Positions 55,170 through 64,000 of a DNA stretch of 64,000 bases are shown piece after piece. Under the pieces are notes generated by a model. The model was not told where the DNA came from. It saw only the letters and a list, made by a program, of their open reading frames with translations, and did no database searches. Location of the stretch: contig NZ_JAUUTZ010000002.1 in the NCBI RefSeq assembly GCF_030678915.1, forward strand, positions 1-64,000, in the 5' to 3' direction. This DNA comes from Paracoccus wurundjeri (GTDB lineage: Bacteria > Pseudomonadota > Alphaproteobacteria > Rhodobacterales > Rhodobacteraceae). Position 1 is the first letter of the stretch, and every line of letters begins with the position of its first letter. A program made the position numbers and the translations under genes.

Positions 55170-56940
55170 CCCGCAGACCATTCTTCCACTGCTGGAAATC
55201 CCGTCCTATTGCGCCCCCTCCCGATCACCGGGCGACAGAAGATTGGCCTTCATCCATGATGCCAGCGGCATGCCGCAGCTTTGGATCGAGGACACGACCG
55301 GAATCCGTCAACTGACCGGTCATGCCGAACCGGTCAACAGTTTTGCCTGGCACCCGGCGGGACATTCCATCCTGTTCACCGCAGATTGCGGAGGGGACGA
55401 GCGATGGCAGTTTCACCTGCTGGACGTGAAGACGGGCGCGATCCGCGCGCTGACGAACGATCCGATGACGGTCCATATGTGGGGGGCGTTTTCCCCGGAT
55501 GGCAGCCGGATTGCCTATTCCGCGAACCATCGGCAAAAGGACCGGCTGGATCTTTGCGTGATGGATATCCCGACCGGAGCCGTGACCTCGGTCGCCGATC
55601 CTTCGGGTTATCAGGAAGTGCTGGGCTTTGCCGTCGATGGCGCCAGTTTGCTGGTGCGCCGCACCCTGGGCGCCGCAAGCGACCAGAAGCTGGAGCTGGT
55701 CGAAATCGCCTCGGGGCGGCGGGTGCCGGTGCTGGATGCCGCCCATCGCGTCAAGTTCGTGGCGGCGCGGTTGCTGAAAGCGGGCGGCGGGCTGGCATTA
55801 TGCGATCTGGAAGGTGACCGGATCGCGCTTTGGCGCTTTGGTGCTGATGGTGGTTCCTTGGGCTGTCTTCATCAGGTCGCGGGCCGCGATCTGGATGCCC
55901 TTGCACTGGCGCCAGATCAGCAAAGCGCGGTGATCGCGGTAAACGAAGACGGTTATAGCCGTCTTGCGGGTCTTGATCTGGCCTCCGGGCAGGTCTCATC
56001 CATTGAAATGCCTGTGCCGGGCGTCGTCAGCGGGCTAAGCGTTCCGGGCGATGGGAACGCTGTGCTTTGTTCGGTCAGTTCGGCCGGTTCCGCCCCCGCG
56101 ATATGGGAAATTCCGTTCGGCGGTCAGGCCCCCGCCTGTCTTCATGGATCGCCTGCACTGGGCGAGGGGGTGGCGCCTTCAATCGCGACATTCGACAGCT
56201 TTGACGGTCTGAAGGTACCCTATTTTCTTTATACGCCCCGGGGACCGCGCCCGCCGGAAGGGTGGCCGGCGGTGTTCATCATTCATGGCGGCCCGGAGAT
56301 GCAATGGCGGCCGGAATGGCGTGCCGATGTGCAATGGATGCTGTCGCAGGGCGTGATGGTCGTGGCGCCGAATATACGCGGCTCGACCGGCTATGGACGG
56401 GCCTTTCATTCGCTGGACGATCACGAGAAAAGGCTGGACAGTCTGGCGGACCTGACCGCTTTGCGCGCAGCGCTGACGGATCGGCATATGGTGGATGCCG
56501 GCCGCTGCGCGATCTTCGGGCGATCCTATGGCGGCTATATGGTCATGGCCGCGTTGACCGAGAATCCCGAATTATGGCGATGCGGCGTCAATTTCTACGG
56601 AATCGGGAATTTCTTCACCCATCTGATGGCAACCGGCCCCTGGGCGCGATTGATCCGGGTGGCGGAATACGGGGATCCCGACACGCAGGCGGATTTGCTG
56701 CGGCGCATCTCGCCGATCAACCGGATCGACAGGGTGCGGGCGCCCCTGATGATGGTCCATGCCGACCGTGATCCCCGCGTTCCCCCCTGCGAAAGCGAGA
56801 TTATCCATTCGCTGATGTTCGGACTGGGGAAGCGCTGCGATTTCATGCGCATCTCGCATGAGGGGCATGGTTTCAAACGTATCGAGAACATTCGCCGCGT
56901 GTTTCAGGCGCTGGCCGGTTTCATCGCAAAAGAACTCTGA
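55162..56940 (+). CDS. S9 family prolyl oligopeptidase-like peptidase
   Basis: This 592-residue protein has an N-terminal beta-propeller (repeated LAFIHDASGMPQLWIED-type blades, residues about 30-340) and a C-terminal alpha/beta-hydrolase domain. The catalytic residues are Ser455 in GRSYGGYM, Asp535 in HADRDPRVPP and His569 in HEGHGF. This is the acylaminoacyl-/dipeptidyl-peptidase branch that cleaves short peptides. The start is the ATG overlapping the pip stop; an upstream frame is not supported. No signal peptide suggests action in the cytoplasm after uptake by the ABC importer encoded downstream. Confidence 0.92.
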   Translation: MIDPQTILPLLEIPSYCAPSRSPGDRRLAFIHDASGMPQLWIEDTTGIRQLTGHAEPVNSFAWHPAGHSILFTADCGGDERWQFHLLDVKTGAIRALTNDPMTVHMWGAFSPDGSRIAYSANHRQKDRLDLCVMDIPTGAVTSVADPSGYQEVLGFAVDGASLLVRRTLGAASDQKLELVEIASGRRVPVLDAAHRVKFVAARLLKAGGGLALCDLEGDRIALWRFGADGGSLGCLHQVAGRDLDALALAPDQQSAVIAVNEDGYSRLAGLDLASGQVSSIEMPVPGVVSGLSVPGDGNAVLCSVSSAGSAPAIWEIPFGGQAPACLHGSPALGEGVAPSIATFDSFDGLKVPYFLYTPRGPRPPEGWPAVFIIHGGPEMQWRPEWRADVQWMLSQGVMVVAPNIRGSTGYGRAFHSLDDHEKRLDSLADLTALRAALTDRHMVDAGRCAIFGRSYGGYMVMAALTENPELWRCGVNFYGIGNFFTHLMATGPWARLIRVAEYGDPDTQADLLRRISPINRIDRVRAPLMMVHADRDPRVPPCESEIIHSLMFGLGKRCDFMRISHEGHGFKRIENIRRVFQALAGFIAKEL

Positions 56941-56949
56941 GGAAGCACC

Positions 56950-58374
56950 ATGAAGAACGAACCCGATATCTGGAACAGCGTCGACCAGCACGCGCCCGAT
57001 CTGATCGGCCTGTCCGACCGCGTCTGGGGTATGCCCGAGATCTGCTATACCGAATACCGCTCGGTTGCCGAACATACGGCAATGCTGAAGGAAAAGGGGT
57101 TTCGCGTCACCGAGAACGTAGCGGGCATTCCCACGGCAGTCATCGGCGAAGCGGGCGAGGGCGGTCCGATCATTGCCTTTCTCGGGGAATATGACGCATT
57201 GCCCGGCCTTAGCCAGGAGGCCGGCGTGGCTGAACCGCGTCCCTTGCCGGGCAACGGGCAAGGGCATGGATGCGGGCATAATCTGCTGGGCTCGGCCGCG
57301 ATGCTGGCGGCTTGCGCCCTCAAGGACTGGCTGGCTGAAACGGGAACGCCGGGGCGGGTGCGCTATTACGGTTGCCCGGCCGAGGAAGGCGGCGCTGCCA
57401 AATCCTTTATGGCCCGCGAAGGGGCTTTTGACGGCGTGGCCGCCGCGATCACCTGGCATCCGCATTGTTTCAACGAAGTGGCGCCCGCAAAGTCGCTTGC
57501 CAATACGCGGATGGATTTCGAATTCACCGGGCGGGCCAGCCATGCGGCGGCGGCTCCGCATCTGGGCCGTTCCGCGCTGGATGCCGCGCAACTGATGTGC
57601 ACCGGGGTGCAGTATCTGCGGGAACATGTGCCGCAGGAAAGCCGCATCCATTATTCCTTCCTGGATGCAGGTGGCGTCGCCCCGAATGTCGTGCAGGCCA
57701 AGGCCAAGCTGCGCTTTGCCATCCGCGCGCCCGATCTGCCGGGCATGTTCGAACTGAACGAACGGGTCAAGCGGATCGCACAGGGGGCCGCGATGATGAC
57801 CGATACCAGCGTCGACATTTCCATCATGAGCGCCGTGTCGAACCTATTGCCGAACACCCCTCTGGAAGAGGCGATGCAGGCCAATTTCGAACGCCTTGGC
57901 CCGCCGCCATTCGATGAGAGGGACCGCGCATTCGCCGCCGAAATACAGGCGACCCTGTCCCCCACCGATATCGCCAGCGCCTATCGTGGCATAGGGATGG
58001 CGCCCCGGAACACGCCGCTTTGCGATTTCATCGTGCCGCGGGATACCAGCCGTGATCTGATGATCGGCTCTACCGATGTCGGCGATGTCAGCTGGATCGT
58101 GCCCACCGTTCAGGCTCATGCGGCCACCCTGGCGATCGGGACGCCCGGACATAGCTGGCAGGTGACCGCGCAGGGCAAGACGCCTTCGGCACATAAGGCC
58201 ATGACCCATGTGGCCAAGGTGATGGCGGCGACCGCGCAGGACTGCCTGACGGATCCGGATCTGATTGCCCGTGCGCGCGCCGATCTTGATCGTAAGCTGG
58301 CGGATGCGCCCTATACCTGCCCCATCCCGTCCGAAGTCAGGCCACCGCTTCAGCCCCGGCCGGAACCGGCCTGA
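56950..58374 (+). CDS. M20 family amidohydrolase (AbgB-like)
   Basis: This 474-residue enzyme of the M20 aminoacylase/amidohydrolase group resembles AbgB (p-aminobenzoyl-glutamate hydrolase subunit). Metal-site segments include FLGEYDALPGL, GHGCGHNLLG, CPAEEGGAAKS and TWHPHCFNEV, followed by the dimerisation domain (FTGRASHAAAAPHLGRSALDA). It starts 9 bp after the S9 gene. Hydrolysis of an N-acyl or peptide amide taken up by the adjacent transporter is the likely role; the exact substrate is open. Confidence 0.9.
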   Translation: MKNEPDIWNSVDQHAPDLIGLSDRVWGMPEICYTEYRSVAEHTAMLKEKGFRVTENVAGIPTAVIGEAGEGGPIIAFLGEYDALPGLSQEAGVAEPRPLPGNGQGHGCGHNLLGSAAMLAACALKDWLAETGTPGRVRYYGCPAEEGGAAKSFMAREGAFDGVAAAITWHPHCFNEVAPAKSLANTRMDFEFTGRASHAAAAPHLGRSALDAAQLMCTGVQYLREHVPQESRIHYSFLDAGGVAPNVVQAKAKLRFAIRAPDLPGMFELNERVKRIAQGAAMMTDTSVDISIMSAVSNLLPNTPLEEAMQANFERLGPPPFDERDRAFAAEIQATLSPTDIASAYRGIGMAPRNTPLCDFIVPRDTSRDLMIGSTDVGDVSWIVPTVQAHAATLAIGTPGHSWQVTAQGKTPSAHKAMTHVAKVMAATAQDCLTDPDLIARARADLDRKLADAPYTCPIPSEVRPPLQPRPEPA

Positions 58375-58409
58375 CGAACCGTCAAAAAAACAACAGGGAA
58401 ACCAAAGAG

Positions 58410-60014
58410 ATGAAACTGAAACACATGATGCTGTCCTCGGCGTTTGCGGCGGCTGTGGCTGCGGCTTTTCCGCTGCAAACCGCTGCCGAGACACCGCCCG
58501 ATGTCATGGCGATGGCGTGGAATATCGACGCCATATCGACATTCGATCCGGCCCAGGTGGGCGAGGTCGTCACCATCGAACTGCTGGCCAATACCTGCGA
58601 CCGGCTGATGGAATATGATCCCGAGGACGAGACCAATATCGTCCCCGGCCTTGCTGAAAGCTATGAGGTTTCCGAGGATGGCACCACCATCACCTTCAAG
58701 ATTCGCGAGGGTCTGACCTTTCCTTCCGGCAACCCGGCCACCGCGCAGGAGATGGCATGGTCGCTGCATCGCGTTCTGAAAATCGGCCTGGGCGCCGCGG
58801 CCGCGTTGACCGAATACGGGTTCACCGCCGAGAACGCTGAAGAGCGGATTACCGCGCCCGATGACACCACGCTGGTGATGCAGTTCGATCAGGCCTATCC
58901 GATCTCGTTGGTGTTGCAGGCCATCGCGGCCTATCCGGTGGCGACGCTTATGGACCGCGATACGATCATGGCCAATGAGGTCGATGGCGACATGGGCAAC
59001 AAATATCTGGCCACGCGGACCGAATGCGTGGGGCCCTATCATCTGGCGCGCTGGAACCCCGGCGAGGTCGTCATCCTCGAACGCAACGAGGAATATTGGG
59101 GCGAGCAGCCGGCGATGAAGACAATCCTGATCCGCCATGTGGCAGAGGCCGCCACGCAGCGCCTGATGCTGACCAGCGGCGATATCGATGTCGCCCGCGA
59201 CCTGACCCCCGAGGATATCGCGGATGTGTCGCAGATCGAGGGCATCGAGATTGCCACGACCCTGAAACCGCAATTGACCTATCTTGCCCTCAACAACGAA
59301 TTCGGGCCGTTCACCGACCCCCGGGCACGTCTCGCGCTGCGTTATCTGCTGGACTATGATGCGATGGGCCAGTCGTTCCTGCGCGATATTGGCGTGATCC
59401 GGCAAAGCCCCGTGCAACTCGGCGCGTTCGGGGCGCTGAGCGAGGAAGAGGGGCGGGCATTCTCTCTGGATATAGAACGCGCCCGCGAATTGCTGGCCGA
59501 GGCCGGCGTCGAACCGGGAACGAAGTTCTCGCTGATTCTGGGAACGCATCCCTATTCGATGCCTATCGGCCAGCACTTTCAGGAAAATGCAGCCGAGGCG
59601 GGGCTGGACGTGACGGTCGAGCGGATGGCCAACGCCCAGCTATTCGCGCGCGTGCGCGGCCGCGAATTCGAGATGGCGCTGATGAGCTGGCAGACCTCGG
59701 TCGGTGACGCGCATGGAATGGCCTCGCGCCAGCTCTATAATCCCGACAATGCCGCCGAGGCCAAGCTGACCCAATATCCAAGCTGGCGTTCGGCCTATTT
59801 CTCGGAAGAATACAATCAGCGTGTCATGGATGCCTTGCTGGAGCCCGACACCGCCAAGCGCGAGGAGCTTTATCACCAATTGCAACTGGACCAGATGCAA
59901 GAGGGTCCGCAGGTCTTCATCTTCCAGACAAGCCAGAACGTTGCCTATCGGACAGCGCTGAAGGGCTGGACCTTCCACGGGTTCAGGGCTTTCTACAACA
60001 TGGTCTCGAAATAG
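58410..60014 (+). CDS. Dipeptide-type ABC transporter substrate-binding protein
   Basis: This 534-residue family 5 binding protein has a signal peptide (SSAFAAAVAAAFPLQTAAE-TP) and typical segments (MAWNIDAISTFDPAQVGE, GLAESYEVSEDGTTITFKIREGLTF). It captures oligopeptides or related compounds in the periplasm for the permeases encoded after it. It follows the M20 gene by 35 bp and is separated from the permease by a strong hairpin. Confidence 0.94.
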   Translation: MKLKHMMLSSAFAAAVAAAFPLQTAAETPPDVMAMAWNIDAISTFDPAQVGEVVTIELLANTCDRLMEYDPEDETNIVPGLAESYEVSEDGTTITFKIREGLTFPSGNPATAQEMAWSLHRVLKIGLGAAAALTEYGFTAENAEERITAPDDTTLVMQFDQAYPISLVLQAIAAYPVATLMDRDTIMANEVDGDMGNKYLATRTECVGPYHLARWNPGEVVILERNEEYWGEQPAMKTILIRHVAEAATQRLMLTSGDIDVARDLTPEDIADVSQIEGIEIATTLKPQLTYLALNNEFGPFTDPRARLALRYLLDYDAMGQSFLRDIGVIRQSPVQLGAFGALSEEEGRAFSLDIERARELLAEAGVEPGTKFSLILGTHPYSMPIGQHFQENAAEAGLDVTVERMANAQLFARVRGREFEMALMSWQTSVGDAHGMASRQLYNPDNAAEAKLTQYPSWRSAYFSEEYNQRVMDALLEPDTAKREELYHQLQLDQMQEGPQVFIFQTSQNVAYRTALKGWTFHGFRAFYNMVSK

Positions 60015-60028
60015 GCCCCCATGCGCAT

Positions 60029-60058
60029 GATGCCCGCCTGCCGTTTCAGGCGGGCATC
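60029..60058 (+). promoter_or_regulatory. Hairpin between binding-protein and permease genes
   Basis: GATGCCCGCCTG and CAGGCGGGCATC form a perfect 12-bp stem with loop CCGTTT, 15 bp after the binding-protein stop. It has no T-run after it. Such elements commonly protect the 3' end of the binding-protein message or partly attenuate downstream genes, giving more binding protein than permease. Confidence 0.7.
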
Positions 60059-60090
60059 GGACAACTTTCTGCAAGACGGAGGACCGGACC

Positions 60091-61143
60091 ATGCGAGTGG
60101 CAGCGCAAGGAGGATATCTGACGCCCCGGCGCAGGCGGCGATTGAGGGAGACGCTGGTCGCCATCGCCTCGATCGGTGTGACGCTTCTGGGCCTTGTGGC
60201 ACTAACCTTCTTCATCGGCAGGATGCTTCCGCTGGATCCGGTCATCAAGATCGTGGGCGAGAACGCCCCGCAGGCGGCCTATGACCGGGTCTATCGTGAA
60301 TTGGGTCTGGATCAGCCGCTGATCGTCCAGTTCCTTGGCTATCTCAAAAGCGCCGTGACCCTGGATCTCGGCAACTCCCTGACCTCGGGGCGCCCCGTTC
60401 TGGAGGATATCGGCCGCGTTTTTCCCGCAACGATCGAGCTTGCGACCGTGGCGATGGTCATCGGCACCGGGCTTGGCGTGCCGCTGGGCGTGTTGTCGGC
60501 CATGTATGCCAATAGCTGGATCGACCATGTCGTGCGCACCGTCTGCCTGATCGGGTATTCGGCACCGAACTTCTGGCTGGGACTGATGGGGCTGATGATC
60601 TTCTACGCGGGTCTGGGCTGGGTGTCCGGCCCGGGGCGGATCGATTTTGTCTATGAATACGGATTCGAGCAGCGCACGGGCCTTTTGCTGATCGACACGA
60701 TCATGGCGGGCAATTGGGACGCCTTTCGCAATGCGGTGTCGCATATCGTGCTGCCGGCGGCGATCCTTGCCTTCAGTGCGATGACCTATATCAGCCGGAT
60801 GACGCGCAGTTTCATGGCCGCGCAACTTACGCAGGAATATATCATCACCGCGCGGGTCAAGGGCCTGTCCTGGCGCCGCACCGTCTGGCGTCATGCGTTC
60901 CGCAACATTGCGGTGCAGGTGCTGACCGTCATCGCGCTCTCCTATGCTTTCCTGCTGGAAGGGGCCGTGCTGACCGAAACGGTTTTCGCATGGCCGGGCT
61001 TTGGCCGCTATCTGACCAGCGCGCTGCTGGCGGGCGATATGAATGCCGTGGTGGGCTGCACGCTGATCATCGGCATCATCTTCGTGACGATCAACCTGAT
61101 CTGCGACGTGCTCTATCGCGTCCTCGATCCCAGAACCCGGTAG
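60091..61143 (+). CDS. Dipeptide-type ABC transporter permease (DppB-like)
   Basis: This 350-residue permease has six predicted TM helices, an N-terminal basic stretch (LTPRRRRRLRETL), and the EAA-type coupling loop ITARVKGLSWRRTVWRHAFRN. The VTLDLGNSLTSGRPV segment is typical of DppB/OppB. It forms the membrane channel with the next gene's product. Confidence 0.94.
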   Translation: MRVAAQGGYLTPRRRRRLRETLVAIASIGVTLLGLVALTFFIGRMLPLDPVIKIVGENAPQAAYDRVYRELGLDQPLIVQFLGYLKSAVTLDLGNSLTSGRPVLEDIGRVFPATIELATVAMVIGTGLGVPLGVLSAMYANSWIDHVVRTVCLIGYSAPNFWLGLMGLMIFYAGLGWVSGPGRIDFVYEYGFEQRTGLLLIDTIMAGNWDAFRNAVSHIVLPAAILAFSAMTYISRMTRSFMAAQLTQEYIITARVKGLSWRRTVWRHAFRNIAVQVLTVIALSYAFLLEGAVLTETVFAWPGFGRYLTSALLAGDMNAVVGCTLIIGIIFVTINLICDVLYRVLDPRTR

Positions 61144-61151
61144 GTGCGACG

Positions 61152-62063
61152 ATGGATGATATGCATCAGCACGGCTTTCGCGGCTGGCTTGCTGCGCCGG
61201 TCCCGGCCTCGGCGGCGCAAGCGCGGGCGCAGCAGATCTGGTTGGGCTGCAAACGGTTCGCCGCCAACCGTTCGGCGCTGGCGGGCCTTGTTTTCCTGTT
61301 GCTGCTGGTGATCGTGGCCTGGCTGGCGCCGCTTATCGCGCCCTACAATCCCTTTCAGCAATCACTCTCCGCACGGCTCACGCCACCCTCGGCCGCGCAT
61401 TGGTTCGGCACTGACGAATTGGGGCGCGACATCCTTTCGCGGATCATCTACGGCACGCGGATCACCCTTTATATCGCTGTTCTCACGGCCGGGATCGTTG
61501 CCCCCGTCGGGTTGATCGTCGGCACGATTGCAGGCTATTTCGGCGGCTGGATCGATCTGGTGCTGATGCGGATCGTGGATGTTTTTCTGGCCTTCCCTTC
61601 GCTGATCCTTGCCTTGGCCTTCGTCACCGCATTGGGTCCGGGAATCGAGAATGCCGTGATCGCGTTGTCGCTTGCCGCCTGGCCGCCAATCGCGCGGCTT
61701 GCACGTGCGGAAACCCTGACCATCCGCAAATCCGACTATGTGGCAGCCATGCGCATGCAGGGCGCGTCGCATCTGCGGATCATCTGGTCCGATGTGATCC
61801 CGATGTGCCTGCCCTCGGTCGTCGTTCGCGTGACGCTGAACATGGCCATCGTGATCCTGACGGCGGCAGGTCTGGGCTTTCTGGGTCTGGGCGCGCAACC
61901 GCCCAGCCCGGAATGGGGCGCGATGCTGTCCACAGGCCGGGAATTCATGATGAACGCATGGTGGGTTGCCGCTATGCCGGGCATCGCCATCCTTCTGACC
62001 AGCCTTGCCGTCAATCTGGCCGGCGACGGGCTTCGCGATGTATTGGACCCCCGCCATGACTGA
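61152..62063 (+). CDS. Dipeptide-type ABC transporter permease (DppC-like)
   Basis: This 303-residue permease starts at MDDMHQHGF. It has an OppC-type N-terminal domain (FAANRSALAGLVFLLLLVIVAW, then FGTDELGRDILSRIIYGTR) and EAA loop YVAAMRMQGASHLRIIWSDVIP. It begins 8 bp after the DppB-like gene; a longer frame inside that gene is not real. Confidence 0.94.
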   Translation: MDDMHQHGFRGWLAAPVPASAAQARAQQIWLGCKRFAANRSALAGLVFLLLLVIVAWLAPLIAPYNPFQQSLSARLTPPSAAHWFGTDELGRDILSRIIYGTRITLYIAVLTAGIVAPVGLIVGTIAGYFGGWIDLVLMRIVDVFLAFPSLILALAFVTALGPGIENAVIALSLAAWPPIARLARAETLTIRKSDYVAAMRMQGASHLRIIWSDVIPMCLPSVVVRVTLNMAIVILTAAGLGFLGLGAQPPSPEWGAMLSTGREFMMNAWWVAAMPGIAILLTSLAVNLAGDGLRDVLDPRHD

Positions 62064-62922
62064 ACCACTGCTGGAGGTTGAAAACCTGCGCATTCGTTTT
62101 GCGGGCAACCGCACCGGGCGGGACGCGGTTCGCGGCGTGTCCTTTCGGGTCGGGCGCGAAAAGCTGGGCATCGTGGGCGAATCCGGTTCCGGCAAGTCGC
62201 AAACCGGGCGCGCGCTTTTGAAGCTGACGCCACGATCGGCACAGGTTACCGCCACCCGGATGCGATTTCGCGGAGAGGATCTGCTGACCGCGTCCGAGCG
62301 GCGGATGCGCGAGATCCGCGGGCGCTCGATCTCGATGATCCTGCAGGATCCGAAATTCTCGCTGAACCCGCTGATGAAAGTGGGCGAGCAGATCGTCGAA
62401 GCCTATCGCGTTCATCATCAGGCGGATCAGAAAACCGCAAGGGAACGGGCCCTGAAGATGCTGGAGGCGGTGCATATCCGCGATGCCGAGCGGGTGTTTT
62501 CGCTGCTTCCGCATGAAGTGTCGGGCGGGATGGGCCAACGCATCATGATCGCGATGATGCTGATCCCCGAACCCGACATCATCATCGCGGACGAGCCAAC
62601 CTCGGCACTGGACGTCACGGTGCGCAGACAGGTGCTTTGCGTGCTGAACGAGTTGGTCGAGGCGCGGGATACGGGGTTGATTCTGATCAGTCACGACCTG
62701 AACCTTGTCGCCAGTTTCTGCGACCGCATTCTGGTGATGTATTCAGGGCGCGTGCTGGAAGAGATCGAGGCCAGCAACCTGCGAAACGCGCGCCATCCCT
62801 ATACGCGCGCGCTTCTGGACAGCCTGCCGCGCCTTGACCGGCATGTCGATCCGCTGCGTGTGCCGCAACGCGATCCAAGCTGGCTGGATGGCCCCGTTTT
62901 CGGACCGGAGGAAGGATCATGA
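62056..62922 (+). CDS. Dipeptide-type ABC transporter ATPase (DppD-like)
   Basis: This 288-residue ATPase has Walker A GESGSGKS, signature region HEVSGGMGQRIMIAMML, Walker B IIIADEPTSALDVT and a C-terminal segment typical of oligopeptide ATPases (HPYTRALLDSLPRLD). The ATG overlaps the DppC-like stop. It pairs with the following ATPase. Confidence 0.95.
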   Translation: MTEPLLEVENLRIRFAGNRTGRDAVRGVSFRVGREKLGIVGESGSGKSQTGRALLKLTPRSAQVTATRMRFRGEDLLTASERRMREIRGRSISMILQDPKFSLNPLMKVGEQIVEAYRVHHQADQKTARERALKMLEAVHIRDAERVFSLLPHEVSGGMGQRIMIAMMLIPEPDIIIADEPTSALDVTVRRQVLCVLNELVEARDTGLILISHDLNLVASFCDRILVMYSGRVLEEIEASNLRNARHPYTRALLDSLPRLDRHVDPLRVPQRDPSWLDGPVFGPEEGS

Positions 62923-63701
62923 CGCAATCGTTGTTGGAGGTGACGGATCTCAATGTGTCCTTCGGAGAAGAGGACGAGCGTCATCATGTCGTGAAGGATG
63001 TCGGCTTTCACATCGGGCGCGGCGAATGCTATGGGCTGATCGGAGAATCCGGCTGTGGCAAAACCACGGTGCTGCGCGCAATCGCCGGTTTGAATTCCGA
63101 TTATGACGGCTCGATCCTGCTGGACGCTCAAAAGCAGCCAAAGGCAAGACGCGGCGCCGGTTTCCTGCGCCGCGTGCAGATGGTGTTCCAGGATCCCTAT
63201 GCGTCGCTGCATCCCCGAAAAATGGTCGATAAAGTGCTGCGCGAACCGTTGCAGATCCATGGGTTCGACCGCCAGCGGCAACGGATCGATGAAGTGCTGG
63301 TGCAAGTAGGGCTGGATCCCTCGTTCCGCTACCGTTACCCGCATGAGTTGTCAGGCGGGCAGCGTCAGCGGGTCGTCGTCGCCCGTGCCCTGATCATGGA
63401 GCCCGAGATTCTGCTGCTGGACGAGCCGACTTCGGCACTGGATGTCTCGGTGCAGGCCGAGATCCTGAATCTGCTGACCCGGGTGCAGCGCGAGCGGGGT
63501 CTGACCTATCTTCTGGTGTCGCATGACATGGCGGTGATCGCGCATGTCTGCCAGCGCATCGGCATGATGCAGCATGGCCGTATCATCGAAGAGATGACAT
63601 CCGAAGCCGTTCGCAACGGACAGGCGCAAAAGCAATATACACGCGAATTTCTGGACGCCAGCGCGGCCTTTGCCGCCGCGCTGGAAGGGGACGCCACATG
63701 A
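62919..63701 (+). CDS. Dipeptide-type ABC transporter ATPase (DppF-like)
   Basis: This 260-residue ATPase has Walker A GESGCGKT, signature LSGGQRQRVVVARAL and Walker B LLLDEPTSALDVS with H-loop LVSHD. It lacks the longer Opp-type C-terminal extension of its partner. It overlaps the DppD-like gene by four bases and the serine hydrolase gene by four bases. Confidence 0.95.
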   Translation: MTQSLLEVTDLNVSFGEEDERHHVVKDVGFHIGRGECYGLIGESGCGKTTVLRAIAGLNSDYDGSILLDAQKQPKARRGAGFLRRVQMVFQDPYASLHPRKMVDKVLREPLQIHGFDRQRQRIDEVLVQVGLDPSFRYRYPHELSGGQRQRVVVARALIMEPEILLLDEPTSALDVSVQAEILNLLTRVQRERGLTYLLVSHDMAVIAHVCQRIGMMQHGRIIEEMTSEAVRNGQAQKQYTREFLDASAAFAAALEGDAT

Positions 63702-64000
63702 TCGAGCAATTGCTTCCGCATATCGACAGACAACCGACCGCCGCGCTTCTGGTTTGGCAAAATGGCCGATTGGCAGCTCAGTTCGGCCCTCAGGACCGCA
63801 AGTTTCTGTGCCATTCAATCCGCAAAAGCATTCTGGCCGCCCTGATCGGAATCGAAGTCGATGCCGGACGTCTGGATCTGGCCGCGACGATGGAGCAGTT
63901 GGGTATCGACGATCACGATCCCCTGTCGACCGTCGAGCGTCAGGCGACGGTCTATGACCTGCTGACCGCCCGATCGGGCATTTACCATCCGGCGGGGTAT
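63698..64000 (+). CDS. Serine hydrolase, beta-lactamase-like family (partial, cut by window end)
   Basis: The first 101 residues are present; the gene runs off the right edge. CHSIRKSIL contains an SxxK-type catalytic motif, and VYDLLTARSGIYHP matches the LLTHTSGL-like region of class C-type serine hydrolases/peptidases. No signal peptide is seen, so it may act in the cytoplasm on imported peptides or esters. The ATGA overlap with the ABC ATPase gene makes it part of the same operon. Confidence 0.8.
   Translation, partial: MIEQLLPHIDRQPTAALLVWQNGRLAAQFGPQDRKFLCHSIRKSILAALIGIEVDAGRLDLAATMEQLGIDDHDPLSTVERQATVYDLLTARSGIYHPAGY

Overview
The window is high-GC alphaproteobacterial DNA. The best fit is a Paracoccus-like member of the Rhodobacteraceae. 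The evidence is the sox thiosulfate-oxidation genes, paralogous Hint-domain proteins, two tripartite tricarboxylate transporters (TctABC) and dense ATGA-coupled operons. Assignment to genus is inference from gene content. The first 88 bases are an uninterrupted C run, most likely an assembly or sequencing artefact at a contig end.

Layout. 136-4772: soxXYZAB (minus), divergent from soxS (plus), encode the periplasmic Sox core. 4905-10758: housekeeping serS, then yfgM-like/bamB/der in the order also found in E. coli, with one AT-richer orphan membrane gene at 6352-7089. 10889-17417: an acidic RTX protein, an RND efflux pump with its adaptor, a 2-oxo-3-deoxygalactonate kinase and a DUF2218 protein. 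17571-21136: a four-gene iron-siderophore ABC importer whose last stop codon opens a well-formed three-way-junction inverted-repeat structure. 21445-24723: a small membrane gene coupled to dtd, then two Hint proteins that share a near-identical 624-bp 3' block but have unrelated N-termini. 25175-27557: a periplasmic 5'-nucleotidase, a histidine phosphatase and tRNA-Val.

27646-34514 looks like a quinate/shikimate utilisation island on the minus strand: LysR regulator, TctCBA importer, fused dehydroshikimate dehydratase/HPPD-like protein and a divergent AroE-family dehydrogenase. tRNA-Ser(GCT) follows. An ArsR/SRPBCC pair and an OpgC-type acyltransferase lead to a second TctABC set (37878-40831). 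This is followed by an orphan periplasmic binding protein divergent from the two-component system tctDE.

44357-51376 is the most distinctive part. A tyrosine recombinase is followed by an orphan type VI secretion cargo module: a DUF4123 adaptor, a VasX-like effector with a MIX motif and C-terminal hydrophobic segments, and two tandem copies of a two-TM putative immunity gene. The layout parallels vasW-vasX-tsiV2 of Vibrio cholerae. The two immunity copies are nearly identical except for the first TM segment, the periplasmic loop and the second TM segment. The second copy is preceded by a vestige of an effector 3' end, which suggests past effector replacement with retention of an older immunity gene.

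51516-64000 is a peptide-utilisation region on the plus strand. It carries an M81 (MlrC-like) protein, a secreted acid phosphatase behind a strong palindromic operator, prolyl aminopeptidase, an S9 peptidase, an M20 amidohydrolase, a complete dipeptide-type ABC importer, and the start of a serine hydrolase that runs off the right edge. No CRISPR array, rRNA or insertion sequence was seen.
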